A stretch of DNA of 64,000 nucleotides from Actinoplanes sp. SE50/110 (GTDB lineage: Bacteria; Actinomycetota; Actinomycetes; Mycobacteriales; Micromonosporaceae). The stretch is from the NCBI RefSeq assembly GCF_900119315.1, contig NZ_LT827010.1:3691001-3755000 (forward strand), in the 5' to 3' direction. The notes beneath the pieces are model-generated. The model was not told where the DNA came from and searched no databases. It saw only the letters and a list, made by a program, of their open reading frames with translations. Within the stretch, counting starts at the first letter, position 1. Each line of letters begins with the position of its first letter. The position numbers and the translations under genes are program-made. Positions 1-10,317 of this stretch are shown piece by piece.

Positions 1-2427
1 TCGTGGAACAACGGCACCACCAAGATCGGCTACACATACGACGCGTCCGGCAACCGCACCGGCAACGGCTCCACCACCTACACCTACGACGCCCGCAACC
101 GCCTGGTCGCCGACTCGGCGGGAGTCTCCTACGGCTACACCGCTCGCGGCACCCTGAGGTCGGTGGTCGGATCATCCGCGTCCGCCACCACCACCTCGGA
201 CGCCTTCGACCAGACGATCACCCAGTCGTACGGTGCGGGCAGCACGGAGACCTACGGATACGACGCCCTGGGCCGGGCACTGCAGGCCGGCTTCGCCTAC
301 AGCGGTACCGGCAACGACCTGGCCGCCGACGACTCCGGCACGAAGTACGTGCGGGATCCGAGCGCGGGCCTGGTCGGCGCCGCCGCGGGCAGCAACGCCC
401 GCCTGGTCTGGACCGACCTGCACGACGACGTGGTCGGCCAGTTCACCGCCACCGCCACCGCCCTGACCGGTTCGACCACCTACGACCCGCTCGGCGCCGT
501 CAAGTCCAGTTCGGGGATGGTGGGTCAGCTCGGTTACCAGTCCGAGTACACCGAGGCCAGTACGAACCGCGTCAACATGGCGGCCCGCTGGTTCAACACC
601 GGCACCGGTCAGTTCGACAACCGTGACACCGCCTCGAACAACCCGGTACCGGACTCGATCGACGCCAACCGCTACCAGTACGCCAGCGCCAACCCCCTGA
701 CGGTCACCGACCCGACCGGTCACTTCTCCATCATGGGCGCGCTCAAGTCGGTCGGCTCCCACACGATGAACGCGGTGCACACGGTCAGCTCGTACGCGTC
801 GCAAACCTATTCGATGGGCGCCAGCTACGTTTCGTACACCTACCACTCCGCGTCCTCGTACTACTACAGCGCCAAGGCGTACACGCTGGACAAGGTCGCC
901 AAGGTCGCCAAACGGGTCGGCTTGAACAAGCTGGCCAAGCGCGCCGAGCAGGGTCGCAAACACGCCTCGCAGAAGGCCCGCGATCAGCGCCGTCAGGCGG
1001 CCAAGAGCTATCGCGATGCGCAGCGCAAGGGCCACGCCCTCAAGGAACGGGTGGTCCGGGCGGCGAAGAAGGCTGTCAAGGTCGTCAAGGACGTCGCCCA
1101 CAAAACGGTCAAGTACGTCAAGGAGCACAAGAAGCAGATCATCGCGGCCGTCGCGATGGCCGCCACCATCGCGGCATCCGTCGCCCTCGGCCCGGTCGGC
1201 GGCATCGTCGCCGGCATCGCGATCAGCATCATCAAGGATGCGGCCTCCGGGGACATCCACAGCCTCTCCGACCTGGGCTCATCCCTGGCCAGCGCCGCCT
1301 TCACCGGCGTCCTCGGTGCGGCCACCGGCGGCCTGGGCGGCGCGATCGGCGGCAAGCTCGCCGGTCTGGCCGCGTGCAAGCTCGGCGCCGGCCTGCTCGG
1401 CAAGATGGCCTCCGGCGCGCTCGGCGGCGGCATCGGCGGCGGTATCTCCGACGCCGCCGAACAATTCGCCACCACCGGCCACGTCAACTGGTCCCAAACC
1501 GCCCAGGCGACCGCGACCGGCGCCGTGATCGGCGCGGTCACCGGCGGCACCTCACGGTGTCACAGTTTCGACCCGTCCACCCAGGTCGTCATGGCCGACG
1601 GCTCCCACAAGGAAATCGCCAAGGTTCAGCTCGGCGACCAGGTCTTGTCCACCGACCCGAAGACCGGCGACACCGAGGCGAAACCGGTCAGCGTCCTCCA
1701 TCATCACCAGGACAAAGATCTGGCCGAGGTTACGGTCAAGGACGGCAAGACCGGAAAAATTTCAAGGGTCAAGACGACGGCCAACCATCCGTTCTGGGAC
1801 GCGTCTAAGAACGACTGGGTCGAAGCCAAAGACCTGAAGGCGGGCGACAAGCTCCGCAACGCTGACAGCGAGACCACCCAGACCGTTGCCGCGATCAAGG
1901 TTTGGACCGGCCTCAAATGGATGGACGACCTCACGGTCAACGACATCCACACGTATTATGTGCTCGCCGGCATAGAGCCAGTCCTAGTACACAACTGCGG
2001 TGGGTCGGGAGCAACCAACGGTCGGAAGCATTCATCCAGCTGCCAATGCGCGACAGGTGGAAAAGAAGTTTTCCCGCCGAATCCTTATGGGTCCCGGGGT
2101 AGTCCCGCAGTAAAGGAACAACTTGATAATGTGCGAGACGATTTTCTTGCGGCGAATCCTGGCTGGTCTCACAAGAACGGTGGCCGTGACGCAGTAACCG
2201 GCGACGACATGCCGGAGTACTATGTGCCAGGTCCATCTGGTGGTGTGCGTGGCTCGTCGAAGACCGACCTAACCTTCCAGCATGACGAGACGGGTGCCCT
2301 CTTCCACATCAATACAGTCGACACATTGGCCGATGGCAAGACTCCCACAATGCGCGAGGTTGATAACATGTGGCGGTTCCATCAACAGTCGGGCGGTCAT
2401 CAGGTGTGGATGATCCCGAAGGGATAG
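1..2427 (+). CDS. Rhs/YD-repeat polymorphic toxin with Hint domain (5' end outside window)
   Basis: The frame is open from base 1, so this is the C-terminal 808 residues of a longer protein. The first ~240 residues carry YD-type repeats (YTYDASGNRTG, YTYDARNRL, YGYDALGRAL) and an Rhs-core-like end (ARWFNTGTGQFDNRD, ANRYQYASANPLTVTDPTG). A Lys/Ala-rich helical stretch and a Gly/Ala-rich hydrophobic stretch (about 370-510) follow. A Hint autoprotease domain runs from Cys520 to the His664-Asn665-Cys666 end block, with a TTANHPF motif inside. The last ~140 residues are the expected toxin tip; they include DLTF and HINTVDT segments that could be a nuclease fold, but I cannot name the activity. The tip has visibly lower G+C than the shell, as is common for exchangeable toxin ends. 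Rhs proteins deliver such tips into rival cells. Family confidence is high; toxin activity is unknown. Confidence 0.9.
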   Translation, partial: SWNNGTTKIGYTYDASGNRTGNGSTTYTYDARNRLVADSAGVSYGYTARGTLRSVVGSSASATTTSDAFDQTITQSYGAGSTETYGYDALGRALQAGFAYSGTGNDLAADDSGTKYVRDPSAGLVGAAAGSNARLVWTDLHDDVVGQFTATATALTGSTTYDPLGAVKSSSGMVGQLGYQSEYTEASTNRVNMAARWFNTGTGQFDNRDTASNNPVPDSIDANRYQYASANPLTVTDPTGHFSIMGALKSVGSHTMNAVHTVSSYASQTYSMGASYVSYTYHSASSYYYSAKAYTLDKVAKVAKRVGLNKLAKRAEQGRKHASQKARDQRRQAAKSYRDAQRKGHALKERVVRAAKKAVKVVKDVAHKTVKYVKEHKKQIIAAVAMAATIAASVALGPVGGIVAGIAISIIKDAASGDIHSLSDLGSSLASAAFTGVLGAATGGLGGAIGGKLAGLAACKLGAGLLGKMASGALGGGIGGGISDAAEQFATTGHVNWSQTAQATATGAVIGAVTGGTSRCHSFDPSTQVVMADGSHKEIAKVQLGDQVLSTDPKTGDTEAKPVSVLHHHQDKDLAEVTVKDGKTGKISRVKTTANHPFWDASKNDWVEAKDLKAGDKLRNADSETTQTVAAIKVWTGLKWMDDLTVNDIHTYYVLAGIEPVLVHNCGGSGATNGRKHSSSCQCATGGKEVFPPNPYGSRGSPAVKEQLDNVRDDFLAANPGWSHKNGGRDAVTGDDMPEYYVPGPSGGVRGSSKTDLTFQHDETGALFHINTVDTLADGKTPTMREVDNMWRFHQQSGGHQVWMIPKG

Positions 2428-2429
2428 CT

Positions 2430-2975
2430 TTGATCAAACGCTTGTATCTGATCATGATGCCCGGAGATGAGGAGATTCTTATTTCCTCGCTCCGGGGCAT
2501 CATCCCTGGCCTGCTGCTTGTCGATGGTTTTAAGTGGCCTACTCCCGAGCCCCCCCTTGTAGGCTCCATTGCAGAGGCGAAGGCTCGAAGGGTTCTGCTG
2601 TGGGATGAACGAACGTTTCCTGTCTTGCCGAGCGTGCGGCAAGCGGATGGTCTCTTTGCTGGGCCGAGTACGCGATATGTCGCTGCTCTCGACCGAGCGC
2701 GAGTCGAGCGGGGGGTGAACGATGCCGATGTCTTGGTTTCAGGTTCGCTTTCGTGGTCATCGAGCGATGAATCGAGAGAATCAAAAGAATTCGGGTCGGC
2801 GGTGATGAAAGCAGCCAAGAAGGTCATGCGTACGAAGGTGCGAACCCAAGCGGGCAGTCGACCGGCTCCGCAGTTCTTGGCGGGAAGTTGCGCGGTGGCG
2901 TGGTGGAAAGAATCCCCTGAATCGCGTTTCTTCGGCTTGAATGCCGTTGGCGTCCTGGGTGTTCCGGAGGTGTAG
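2430..2975 (+). CDS. Putative immunity protein for the Rhs toxin tip
   Basis: A 181-residue protein of no recognised family starts 2 bases after the Rhs stop. TTG at 2430 is preferred because AAGGGA (2418-2423) lies 6 bases upstream; the ATG codons at 2454 and 2457 have no such site. The protein is soluble-looking, with a hydrophobic N-terminal strand (IKRLYLIMM), a Ser-rich segment around residue 110 and a basic helix (KAAKKVMRTKVRT). Its base composition is less G+C-rich than the surrounding genes and resembles the toxin tip. Position directly after a polymorphic toxin C-terminus is the usual place of the cognate immunity gene, so the role is inferred from context only. A strong hairpin follows immediately, closing the toxin-immunity unit. 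Confidence 0.6.
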   Translation: MIKRLYLIMMPGDEEILISSLRGIIPGLLLVDGFKWPTPEPPLVGSIAEAKARRVLLWDERTFPVLPSVRQADGLFAGPSTRYVAALDRARVERGVNDADVLVSGSLSWSSSDESRESKEFGSAVMKAAKKVMRTKVRTQAGSRPAPQFLAGSCAVAWWKESPESRFFGLNAVGVLGVPEV

Positions 2976-2981
2976 CGCCGT

Positions 2982-3025
2982 ATCTGCCGGACCGGCCGCG
3001 CGTTGCGGCGACCGGTCTGGCAGAT
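2982..3025 (+). terminator. Hairpin terminator after the Rhs-immunity unit
   Basis: A 14-bp stem (ATCTGCCGGACCGG paired with CCGGTCTGGCAGAT, one G-T wobble) begins 6 bases after the immunity stop codon. The loop contains a second small CCGC/GCGG stem. There is no T-run, as is usual for actinobacterial terminators. Confidence 0.7.
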
Positions 3026-3248
3026 CATCGTGAGGTGATCGCGGGAAAGGACCGACCCAGCGTTGACCGATGCCAGTGGCTGCCGTGAGGACGAGCGGCT
3101 CGTTTCCAGCGCGCCCTCAGAGGTTCCGGTGAACTCGAGATCGGTCACTCCTCACCTTTGCCGGGTCGGCATTTGTGTGGCCGCGTCCGCGCCGGCTCGC
3201 TGCCGCGGGGCTGACCTGATTTCGCTCAACTGGACGCCGGGACGGCCG

Positions 3249-5141
3249 ATGAGCGACTCGATCGGCCGCCTGCCCCGGGAGCCGGGAACGGAGACGGCAC
3301 GCGTGCGGCGCTGGTGGCGCGATCCGGTCATCGTCGGTCTGGGCCTGTGCGGCCTGGCCGCGACATGCTGGTTCCTGCTCGGCGGTGCCGACGACCGTAC
3401 CCGGGTGCTCGTCACCTGGATGTCGCTGCCCCCACTCGACCTGGCGATCCTCCTGCTGTCGCGCCGGGTGGCGCGAGGCGTGGACGGAGCACCGCGCCGC
3501 TTCTGGCGGTCGATGGCCATCGGTGGCGGCCTGTGGGCGGCGGGCGACCTCAGCCAGGCCCTGGTCACTCTGGTCGGCGGCCCGGCGCGAACCTTGGACG
3601 CCGTGCCCACGCAGGCCGGGGCCGCACTCGTCGGCGCTCTGCTCATCGTCGTGGTGACCCTGACCTACCCGATCGGAACCAGGTCGAGGACCGTCCGGTT
3701 GCGCTTCCACCTGGACGCGGCGACCGTGCTGAGCGCCGCCACCGTGGTGTTCTCCGCCCTGCTGATCGGGTCAGGCATCACCGCGGCCGGCTTCTCCGCG
3801 TTCACCACCGCCATGTCCGGCTTCATCGTGCTCATGGTGGGTGTCTTCGTCACCCTGCGGCTGGGCCTGTCAGGCCGCAGCCCGGTCCAGGGTGCGGCCG
3901 CGGCCGCCATCGTCGCCGCCGCGACGGTCCAGGGTGTCGCGAACATGATCGTCCCGTTCGGCGTCCAGGGACAGATGCTGACCGTGCAGGGCCTCACGCT
4001 GGTGCTGCCGTGCGTTCTCGCGGCGCTGTCGGCGCGACTCCAGGAACGCCGACAGGCGCACGGGCCACGCCCGGCGGCGGCGCCGGCGCGCCCGCGACGG
4101 CGATTCAGCATTCTTCCGTACGCCGCGACCATCCTCGTCTTCGCGGTTCTGATCGTCTCGCTGCTGAACGGGACGACCGCACAGACGTGGGGCGCGGTGG
4201 CCGGGCTCCTGGTGAACTTCGTGCTGGTCGTGGCGCGGCAGACAGTCGCGTTCAGCGAGAACGCCCGGTTGCTGGACCGCCTCGACGACACCGTCAAGCA
4301 GCTCGGGCAGCAGCACAACCGGCTCGAGGCGCTGCTGCGGCACTCCTCGGACATCACCTCGATCTGTGACGCCGAGGGCAGGATCACGTACGTGACGCCG
4401 GTGGTCGCCCAGGTACTCGGCTACCAACCGGAGGACCTCATGGGAATCCGGCTCACCACCCTCATCCACGACGACGATCAGGTGCAGCTCAGCAGCCGCA
4501 CGGACGTCCTGTTCGGCGCGCCCGGCGCGCAGATCAGCTATCACGCCCGGTTCCGGCACGCCGACGGCTCGTACCGGTGGATCGAGGTGGTGGCCGTCAA
4601 CCAGCTGCACGAGAGCGGCATCGGCGGCGTGGTCAGCAACGCGCGCGATGTCACCGAGGAACGGGCGGCCCGCGAGCAACTGCGGCACCAGGCCACCCAC
4701 GACGCGCTCACCGGGCTCGCCAACCGGCGGCTGCTCGCCGAACGGATGCGCGAGCTGCGCCCCGCCGAGGCCGCCGTGCTGCTCATCGATCTCGACGGAT
4801 TCAAACCCATCAACGACACGTACGGTCATGCGGCCGGCGACGCCGTGCTGCTGCATGTGGCCGACGTGCTCCGCCGCTGCGCCGGACCCGACGCCCTGCC
4901 GGCCCGTCTCGGCGGCGACGAGTTCGCGATCCTGCTCCCCGGCGCCGGCATCGAGGCGGCCGACCGGATCGCGGACCGGCTGCAGGAACTGCTCGCCCAG
5001 CCGGCGCAGGTGGACGGCCGGGCGATCCGGGCCAGGGCGAGCGTGGGATGCGCCGCCGGCCCGACCACCGACCCGGAGGCCCTGCTGCACCGCGCCGACG
5101 CCCGGATGTACGAGCGTAAGCGCCTCACCCGGGTCCCCTGA
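3249..5141 (+). CDS. Membrane PAS-GGDEF diguanylate cyclase
   Basis: A 630-residue protein predicted to make cyclic-di-GMP from two GTP at the membrane. Residues about 25-345 form 8-10 hydrophobic segments. A PAS domain follows (about 355-470; ITYVTPVVAQVLGY, RHADGSYRWIEV, and a PAC end NARDVTEERAAR). The GGDEF domain covers about 475-628 and has an intact GGDEF at 555-559 (ARLGGDEFAIL). No RxxD inhibitory site sits at the usual place, so product inhibition may be absent. The open frame extends back to 3063, but ATG 3249 (MSDSIGRL) is chosen because upstream residues look non-protein-like; no strong ribosome site is visible. The gene converges on 5169-5870. Confidence 0.85.
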   Translation: MSDSIGRLPREPGTETARVRRWWRDPVIVGLGLCGLAATCWFLLGGADDRTRVLVTWMSLPPLDLAILLLSRRVARGVDGAPRRFWRSMAIGGGLWAAGDLSQALVTLVGGPARTLDAVPTQAGAALVGALLIVVVTLTYPIGTRSRTVRLRFHLDAATVLSAATVVFSALLIGSGITAAGFSAFTTAMSGFIVLMVGVFVTLRLGLSGRSPVQGAAAAAIVAAATVQGVANMIVPFGVQGQMLTVQGLTLVLPCVLAALSARLQERRQAHGPRPAAAPARPRRRFSILPYAATILVFAVLIVSLLNGTTAQTWGAVAGLLVNFVLVVARQTVAFSENARLLDRLDDTVKQLGQQHNRLEALLRHSSDITSICDAEGRITYVTPVVAQVLGYQPEDLMGIRLTTLIHDDDQVQLSSRTDVLFGAPGAQISYHARFRHADGSYRWIEVVAVNQLHESGIGGVVSNARDVTEERAAREQLRHQATHDALTGLANRRLLAERMRELRPAEAAVLLIDLDGFKPINDTYGHAAGDAVLLHVADVLRRCAGPDALPARLGGDEFAILLPGAGIEAADRIADRLQELLAQPAQVDGRAIRARASVGCAAGPTTDPEALLHRADARMYERKRLTRVP

Positions 5142-5168
5142 CCCGGTCGACGCCGGGGTCGGCCGGGG

Positions 5169-5870
5169 CTATCGACCCTGCGGCAGCAGGCCGCCCGGGC
5201 CGAACAACGACTCCTTGATGAGGCCGTTCGTGTTGACCACCAGGCCGTCCATGCTGTCGCTGTAGACCACCGTCTCGGCTTTGCCCGCACTGTTGACGAA
5301 GAACACGTCCGGGCTCACCGCCTTCGGGCCGGAGGCGGCGGCATGCTCGGCGGACGCCGCCTTACCCATCACGTTCAAGGCCGCGAGTACGCCGGGACCG
5401 GTCAGCACGTGAAGGAGCACGGTGTACCACGTCGGCAGGGCGACCAGCAGTCCATGCCGGCTGCCGGCGACCTTGGCGGTAGCCAGCAGGCCGTCCAGGT
5501 GACAGACCCGCGAAGCGCCGAAGGGATCGGTGCTGTGCAGTTCGTAGATCACGCTGTCCGGGTGCCCGGCGGTGGCTTCGAGGCTGCCCACGCTCATCGC
5601 CGGCAGCCGGGTCAGATTGGTGACCGCGGCCTTCCATGCTGCCCGCAGGCCGCCCAGGGCCTCGACGGTTGCGGTCGGGACGAAGTTGACCTGGCCACCC
5701 ATGTCGACGCCGAGCGTGGCGACGAGACCGGGCAGCATCTCGCCGACGGCGGCGGCACCGGCGGGCACCACCGCTCGGGCCAGCACGAACGGGCGCAACC
5801 GGCCGATGAGTTCCGCGGGCGCGACGGGGGCGGGCTGGGGTGTACCGGGCGGCACGGCTGCTGAGGACAT
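5169..5870 (-). CDS. Conserved hypothetical protein
   Basis: A soluble-looking protein of 233 residues that I do not recognise. It has an N-terminal Pro/Ala-rich segment, then a mixed alpha/beta sequence with segments such as GDMGG-like turns, YELHSTDPFGASRVCHLDG and PDVFFVNSAGKAETVVYSDS. No signal peptide, membrane segment or catalytic motif stands out. ATG 5870 is used; an in-frame start at 5930 would place the beginning of the gene inside the hairpin that ends the neighbouring kinase gene, so it is less likely. GCAGGG lies immediately before the ATG, which is too close for a good ribosome site, so the start remains uncertain. The gene lies in the same direction as the hybrid kinase upstream but is separated from it by that hairpin. 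Confidence 0.65.
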   Translation of the reverse strand: MSSAAVPPGTPQPAPVAPAELIGRLRPFVLARAVVPAGAAAVGEMLPGLVATLGVDMGGQVNFVPTATVEALGGLRAAWKAAVTNLTRLPAMSVGSLEATAGHPDSVIYELHSTDPFGASRVCHLDGLLATAKVAGSRHGLLVALPTWYTVLLHVLTGPGVLAALNVMGKAASAEHAAASGPKAVSPDVFFVNSAGKAETVVYSDSMDGLVVNTNGLIKESLFGPGGLLPQGR

Positions 5871-5888
5871 CCCTGCATCATCGCCAAC

Positions 5889-5926
5889 CGGGCCGCCCGG
5901 GTAAATCCCCCGCGGACGGCGGCCCG
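5889..5926 (-). terminator. Hairpin terminator of the hybrid kinase gene
   Basis: A perfect 9-bp inverted repeat, CGGGCCGCC with GGCGGCCCG, lies 15 bases beyond the kinase stop codon on the minus strand. It separates the kinase transcript from the next minus-strand gene. Confidence 0.55.
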
Positions 5927-5940
5927 CCACGACACCCTGC

Positions 5941-8900
5941 TCAGTGGAGGGTCAGGGTGGTGTGCAGGGCGTCGCAGGTGGCGTGGGTCTGTTGGTGGAC
6001 GAGCGCGGCGAGGGTGGCGGCGGCGACGACGTCGCCGCTGGTGGCGGCGTTCTCCAGGTCGGTGCAGGTGGCGGCGAGGCGGTGGCCGGCGAGGGTGCCG
6101 CTGCTGCCGCGCAATTTGTGTGCCAGGCGGGCGAGTTCGGTCATGTCCTGACGGGCCGCCGCGGCGGCGATCTGTGCGGCGGCGGCGGGGGCGTTGCGCA
6201 GATAGTTGGGCAGGATCCGGTCGATGAAGCCCGGGCCCATCTCGCGGAGTTCTTCGACGGCGGCGGGGTCGAGCAGGTCGCTGATGTCGTGCGGTTGCTC
6301 GGCGATGGTGGTGGTGGCAGTCGTGGGCGAGGCGGGATTCGGCAGGAAGCGGGTCAGATAGGCCTGCAGGTCGTGCTTGCGCAATGGCTTGGTGAGCACA
6401 TCGTCCATGCCGGCGCTGCGGCAGCGCTGCTGGTCGGAGGCGAGGACGGAGGCGGTCAAGGCGATGACGGGTACGGCGTTGCGGGGCGCGGGGAGCCGGC
6501 GGATGACTTCGGTGGCCTGATAGCCGTCGAGCACGGGCATCTGACAGTCCATGAGGACGGCGTCGTAGTGGCGCGTCTGCAGCATCCGCACGGCCTGCTC
6601 GCCGTCGGCGGCGATGTCGCAGGTGTAGCCGAGAGCGGCGAGCATCTCCCGGGTGACCTCCTGGTTGACCTCGTTGTCCTCGGCGATCAGGACGTGCGCG
6701 GTCGAACCGGGTCGCTCCGCGATGCTCGTCTGCTCCGGTGCGGGGGAGGCGGGCGTGCGGCCCAGGAGTTGTAGCAGGGTGGTGCGAAGCTGGATCGCCC
6801 GCACCGGTTTGGTGAGGTAGGCCAGCACGCCGGCGTCGCGGGCGGCCTGTGCTTCGCCGGCCTGGTTGGTGGACGTGAGCATCGCGAGGCTGGTGCCCTG
6901 CAGGAGGGGATCGCCGTGGATGATGCGGGCCAGGTCGATGCCGTCGAGGCCGGGCATGTGCATGTCCAGCAGCGCGACGGCGTACGGGGTGCCGGCGTCG
7001 GCGGCTTCCCGGAGCGCCGTGAGTGCCGCACCGGCGTCCGCCACGGCGTGGGCGTCCATGCTCCAGCCGGTGAGCAGTCCGGTGACGACGGTGCGGTTGG
7101 TCGAGTTGTCGTCGACGACCAGCACGCGGACATCCGTGAGTTCCGGGTCGGGGTGCGAGCCCGGGAGCGGCGCGCCCGCACCGGGCAGGGGCAGGGTGAA
7201 GTGGAAGCGGCTGCCGCGGCCGGGTTCGCTGTCCAGGCCGATGCTGCCGCCCATCAGCCCGACGAGCTGACGGCTGATGGTCAGTCCGAGCCCGGTGCCG
7301 CCGTATCGGCGGGTGGTGGAGGCATCGGCCTGGGTGAACGCTTCGAAGAGGTGCGCCTGCCGGTCGGCGGGGATGCCGATACCGGTGTCGGTGACGGCGA
7401 AGGTGACCTCGCGGACGCCGTCCCTGGGTTCGCCGATCTCGACGGTGACGACGACCTCGCCGTGCGCGGTGAACTTCACCGCGTTGGAGACCAGGTTCGT
7501 CAGAATCTGCCGGATCCGGTGAGCATCGCCGTTCAGCGCGGGCGGGATGGCCGGGGTGATCACCGCGGCGATCTCCAGACCCTTGGCCTGAGCGGTCGCG
7601 GCGAGCAGACTGACCACGTCCTCGACCACGGCGCGCGGGTCGAAGTCGACCGGGTCGATGTCGAGCTTGCCGGCCTCGATCTTGGAGAAGTCGAGGATGT
7701 CGTTGATGACGTTGAGCAGCGCGTCGGCGGAGTTCTGCACCGTGGTGAGGTAGTCGCGCTGGCGGGCGTCGAGGTCGGTGTCCAGCAGCAGGCTGGTGAG
7801 GCCGATGACGCCGTTCATCGGGGTGCGGATCTCGTGGCTCATGTTCGCCACGAATTCCGATTTCATCCGGGAGGCGGCAAGCGCCTCGTCCCGGGCGGCG
7901 GCGACCTCGGCCTCGGCGAGTTTACGGTCGGTGATGTCGCGGATGAACGCGCTGAACGTCGTGTCGTCGGCGTCGCCGGATGCCCAGACGTGCAACTCCG
8001 CCGGGAACAGTTCGCCGTCGCGGCGGCGGGCCTGCACCTCGACGCGTTGCCCGAGCAGGTGCGGTTGCCCACCCTCGGCGACGCGCTGCACGCCGGCCAG
8101 ATGAGCGTGTCGCTGGTCATCCGGCATGATCAGCTCGGTGAGGGGGCGACCGACTGCCTGATCCGCGGGCCAGCCGAAAATGATCTCGGCCTGGGTGTTC
8201 CAGCGCGTCACGTTGCCCGCGGTGTCGATGGAGACGAACGCGTCGCCGGCGGCCTGCAGGATGTCGGTGACCTGAGCTTCGCGCCGGCCCGCGTGGGCCT
8301 GGGCGGCGTGGCGGGCACGTTCGCTGCGCACCGCCAGCACGAGGCCGAGCAGCAGCACCTGCGCGAGCAGCGTCGTCACGGCCCCGACCCGGCCGGTGAA
8401 CCGGGTGGCGCCGGCGAACGCCTGCGCCGCGGGGATCTCCGCTTTCACCGCCCAGCCGACGCTGGCGACGGTGCGGTAGGCCGACAGGGTCTCCACCCCG
8501 TCCGACATGTGCCGGGCGGTGCCGCTGCCGCCGGCGAGTGCGGCGCGGATCTGCGGGTCGCCGGTGGCCGACGTGAGCGTGGGCTGCTCGCTGCCGGGTC
8601 CGGCGAGCAGGGTGCCGCGGCGGTCGGCGAGTTTCAACCGCACCTGTTGCGCGCCGGCGAGCTGGTCGGTGAATGCGGCCAGCGCCGCCAGCCGGTATCC
8701 CAGGGTGATCACGCCGACAAGCTGACCGTCGTGCAGGATCGGCGCGCTGACCGCGACGACTCGCGGATTGCCGGGTGTCGCGGTCGCGAACGCCTCGGAG
8801 ACGTAGGGCGCACGGGTCCGCAGCGCGCCCTGGAAGTAGTCGCGGTGGGCGAAGTTGAGGCCGATGACGCTCGGCGTGGGGGGATCGAAAGCCAGCATCC

Positions 8901-10197
8901 TGCCGGCGGCGTCGAGCACCCAGGCCCCGACGAACGCCGGGTCGCGGGACTCCAGCCCGGTGAGGTGATGCTGCAGCGCGGCGGGGTCGGCGGTGGCGTT
9001 GTCGGCGAGTGCGGCCGCGAGCAGTCGCCGTTCGGCGTAGGAGGCCACCAGGGCCCGTAGCCCGGCAAGCTTCTGCTCGACATAGGCGACGCTGGCATCG
9101 GCGCTGGTGGTCAGCCGCCGGTCCACCTCGGTCCGGACGGTGTCGGTGGCCTCGCGTACCGACAGATATGCCAGGCCGGCGAGCGGCAGCAGCGCCAACA
9201 CCACGAATCCCGCGCACAGCCGGGTCACCGCCCGGCGCAGGTGTGCCCGCACCGCGGCCGAGGGCGGGCTCTGCCGGCCGGTGGTCAGCAGCCGCAGCAC
9301 CACGAGCATCGTCACCGCCAACGACCCGCCGGCGATGACCACCACGTCCTGCCCGGAGGCCTGCAACGCCCGCATCAGCAGCAGTACCGGCAGCGGCAAC
9401 ACCGCGATGGTGAGCAGCACGGGGCGCACCCACCTCGACGCCGCCCCGGTCGCGGGCGACGACTGATACCGCGCCGCGGCGCTGAGCACCGCGTACGACA
9501 GCAGCCACCAGCCGAACGTCGCCCCGCCGAAGCGGAACGTGCCGTGCAGCACCTGCACGTTGAACACCATGTCGCCGCACAGCTGCAACGCCACCCAACC
9601 GAGCAGCAGCAGGGTGCGCGGCGACCGTCGGACGTTCAACGCCAGCGGCAGGGCGGCCGCCAGCAGCAGCAGATCGAGCACCGGATACGCGACGGCGGTC
9701 AGGCGTTGGGGCAGGCTCAGCCCCGGAGTCACCGCGTGGCCGGCGATGAACACCACCCACAGCAACACCCCCAGTGAGGTGGTGACGATCGCCGCGTCCA
9801 GCACCGTGCGACGGTCGGCATGCCGGCGCGCCAGCATCCCGACGCCCACCGCGGACAGGGCGTAGGAGCCGATGAAGAACACGTCACCCAGCGACGGTGA
9901 GGGCACGGTCACCGCCGCGGCCATCGGGTACAGGTACCAGCACACCCATCCCAGGGTGCTGAGCAGCTGAGCCGTGGCCAGCAGTGACCAACCCCGGCGG
10001 CCTTCGGCGCAGCGGCGGGCGGTCGTCGCCACCGCCAGCACCGTCACCGCGTTGAGCACCACCAGTAACGTCGCGCGCGGCAGACCGTCTGGCAGGCCGA
10101 AGAAGATCCCCGACCCGGTCGCCTGCGCGAATGCGTACACCGACCAGGCCGGTACAGCCGGACGCGGACCGGAGGTTGCCTGCTCACCCGTCACCAT
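5941..10197 (-). CDS. Hybrid sensor histidine kinase (membrane-sensor-PAS-HK-REC-REC-HPt)
   Basis: A 1418-residue phosphorelay protein. Order: multi-pass N-terminal membrane module (about 15-300), a TM helix near 325-345, an extracytoplasmic Cache/CHASE-like sensor (about 350-575; [28 protein letters not shown]), a second TM helix, PAS (about 635-755), HisKA with His788 ([12 protein letters not shown]), an ATPase domain ([24 protein letters not shown]), receiver 1 (Asp1078), receiver 2 (Asp1217) and an HPt domain (His1360, [10 protein letters not shown]). All phospho-acceptor residues are intact, so a full His-Asp-His relay can run inside one chain; the output partner is not obvious nearby. 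ATG 10197 is chosen because GGGCAGGG lies just upstream. The frame stays open another 2.4 kb upstream, but that stretch is the mirror of the GGDEF-EAL gene. It is divergent from 10318 with a 120-base gap. Confidence 0.93.
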   Translation of the reverse strand: MVTGEQATSGPRPAVPAWSVYAFAQATGSGIFFGLPDGLPRATLLVVLNAVTVLAVATTARRCAEGRRGWSLLATAQLLSTLGWVCWYLYPMAAAVTVPSPSLGDVFFIGSYALSAVGVGMLARRHADRRTVLDAAIVTTSLGVLLWVVFIAGHAVTPGLSLPQRLTAVAYPVLDLLLLAAALPLALNVRRSPRTLLLLGWVALQLCGDMVFNVQVLHGTFRFGGATFGWWLLSYAVLSAAARYQSSPATGAASRWVRPVLLTIAVLPLPVLLLMRALQASGQDVVVIAGGSLAVTMLVVLRLLTTGRQSPPSAAVRAHLRRAVTRLCAGFVVLALLPLAGLAYLSVREATDTVRTEVDRRLTTSADASVAYVEQKLAGLRALVASYAERRLLAAALADNATADPAALQHHLTGLESRDPAFVGAWVLDAAGRMLAFDPPTPSVIGLNFAHRDYFQGALRTRAPYVSEAFATATPGNPRVVAVSAPILHDGQLVGVITLGYRLAALAAFTDQLAGAQQVRLKLADRRGTLLAGPGSEQPTLTSATGDPQIRAALAGGSGTARHMSDGVETLSAYRTVASVGWAVKAEIPAAQAFAGATRFTGRVGAVTTLLAQVLLLGLVLAVRSERARHAAQAHAGRREAQVTDILQAAGDAFVSIDTAGNVTRWNTQAEIIFGWPADQAVGRPLTELIMPDDQRHAHLAGVQRVAEGGQPHLLGQRVEVQARRRDGELFPAELHVWASGDADDTTFSAFIRDITDRKLAEAEVAAARDEALAASRMKSEFVANMSHEIRTPMNGVIGLTSLLLDTDLDARQRDYLTTVQNSADALLNVINDILDFSKIEAGKLDIDPVDFDPRAVVEDVVSLLAATAQAKGLEIAAVITPAIPPALNGDAHRIRQILTNLVSNAVKFTAHGEVVVTVEIGEPRDGVREVTFAVTDTGIGIPADRQAHLFEAFTQADASTTRRYGGTGLGLTISRQLVGLMGGSIGLDSEPGRGSRFHFTLPLPGAGAPLPGSHPDPELTDVRVLVVDDNSTNRTVVTGLLTGWSMDAHAVADAGAALTALREAADAGTPYAVALLDMHMPGLDGIDLARIIHGDPLLQGTSLAMLTSTNQAGEAQAARDAGVLAYLTKPVRAIQLRTTLLQLLGRTPASPAPEQTSIAERPGSTAHVLIAEDNEVNQEVTREMLAALGYTCDIAADGEQAVRMLQTRHYDAVLMDCQMPVLDGYQATEVIRRLPAPRNAVPVIALTASVLASDQQRCRSAGMDDVLTKPLRKHDLQAYLTRFLPNPASPTTATTTIAEQPHDISDLLDPAAVEELREMGPGFIDRILPNYLRNAPAAAAQIAAAAARQDMTELARLAHKLRGSSGTLAGHRLAATCTDLENAATSGDVVAAATLAALVHQQTHATCDALHTTLTLH

Positions 10198-10317
10198 GAT
10201 GCCCTGCCCATCGACCCGCCGACCCAGCGGTTGAGCGGAAACCGGCACCCCGGGACCGGAGACTGAATGTTTCCCGGGACCGCTCAGCTTCGGCGCGGCT
10301 GTGCCGACCCGGGAGAC

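Noticed and set aside
2309..3148. A 279-codon minus-strand frame opposite the immunity gene
   Set aside because: The plus-strand gene has a ribosome site, toxin-immunity context and a hairpin right after its stop; the minus frame spans that hairpin.
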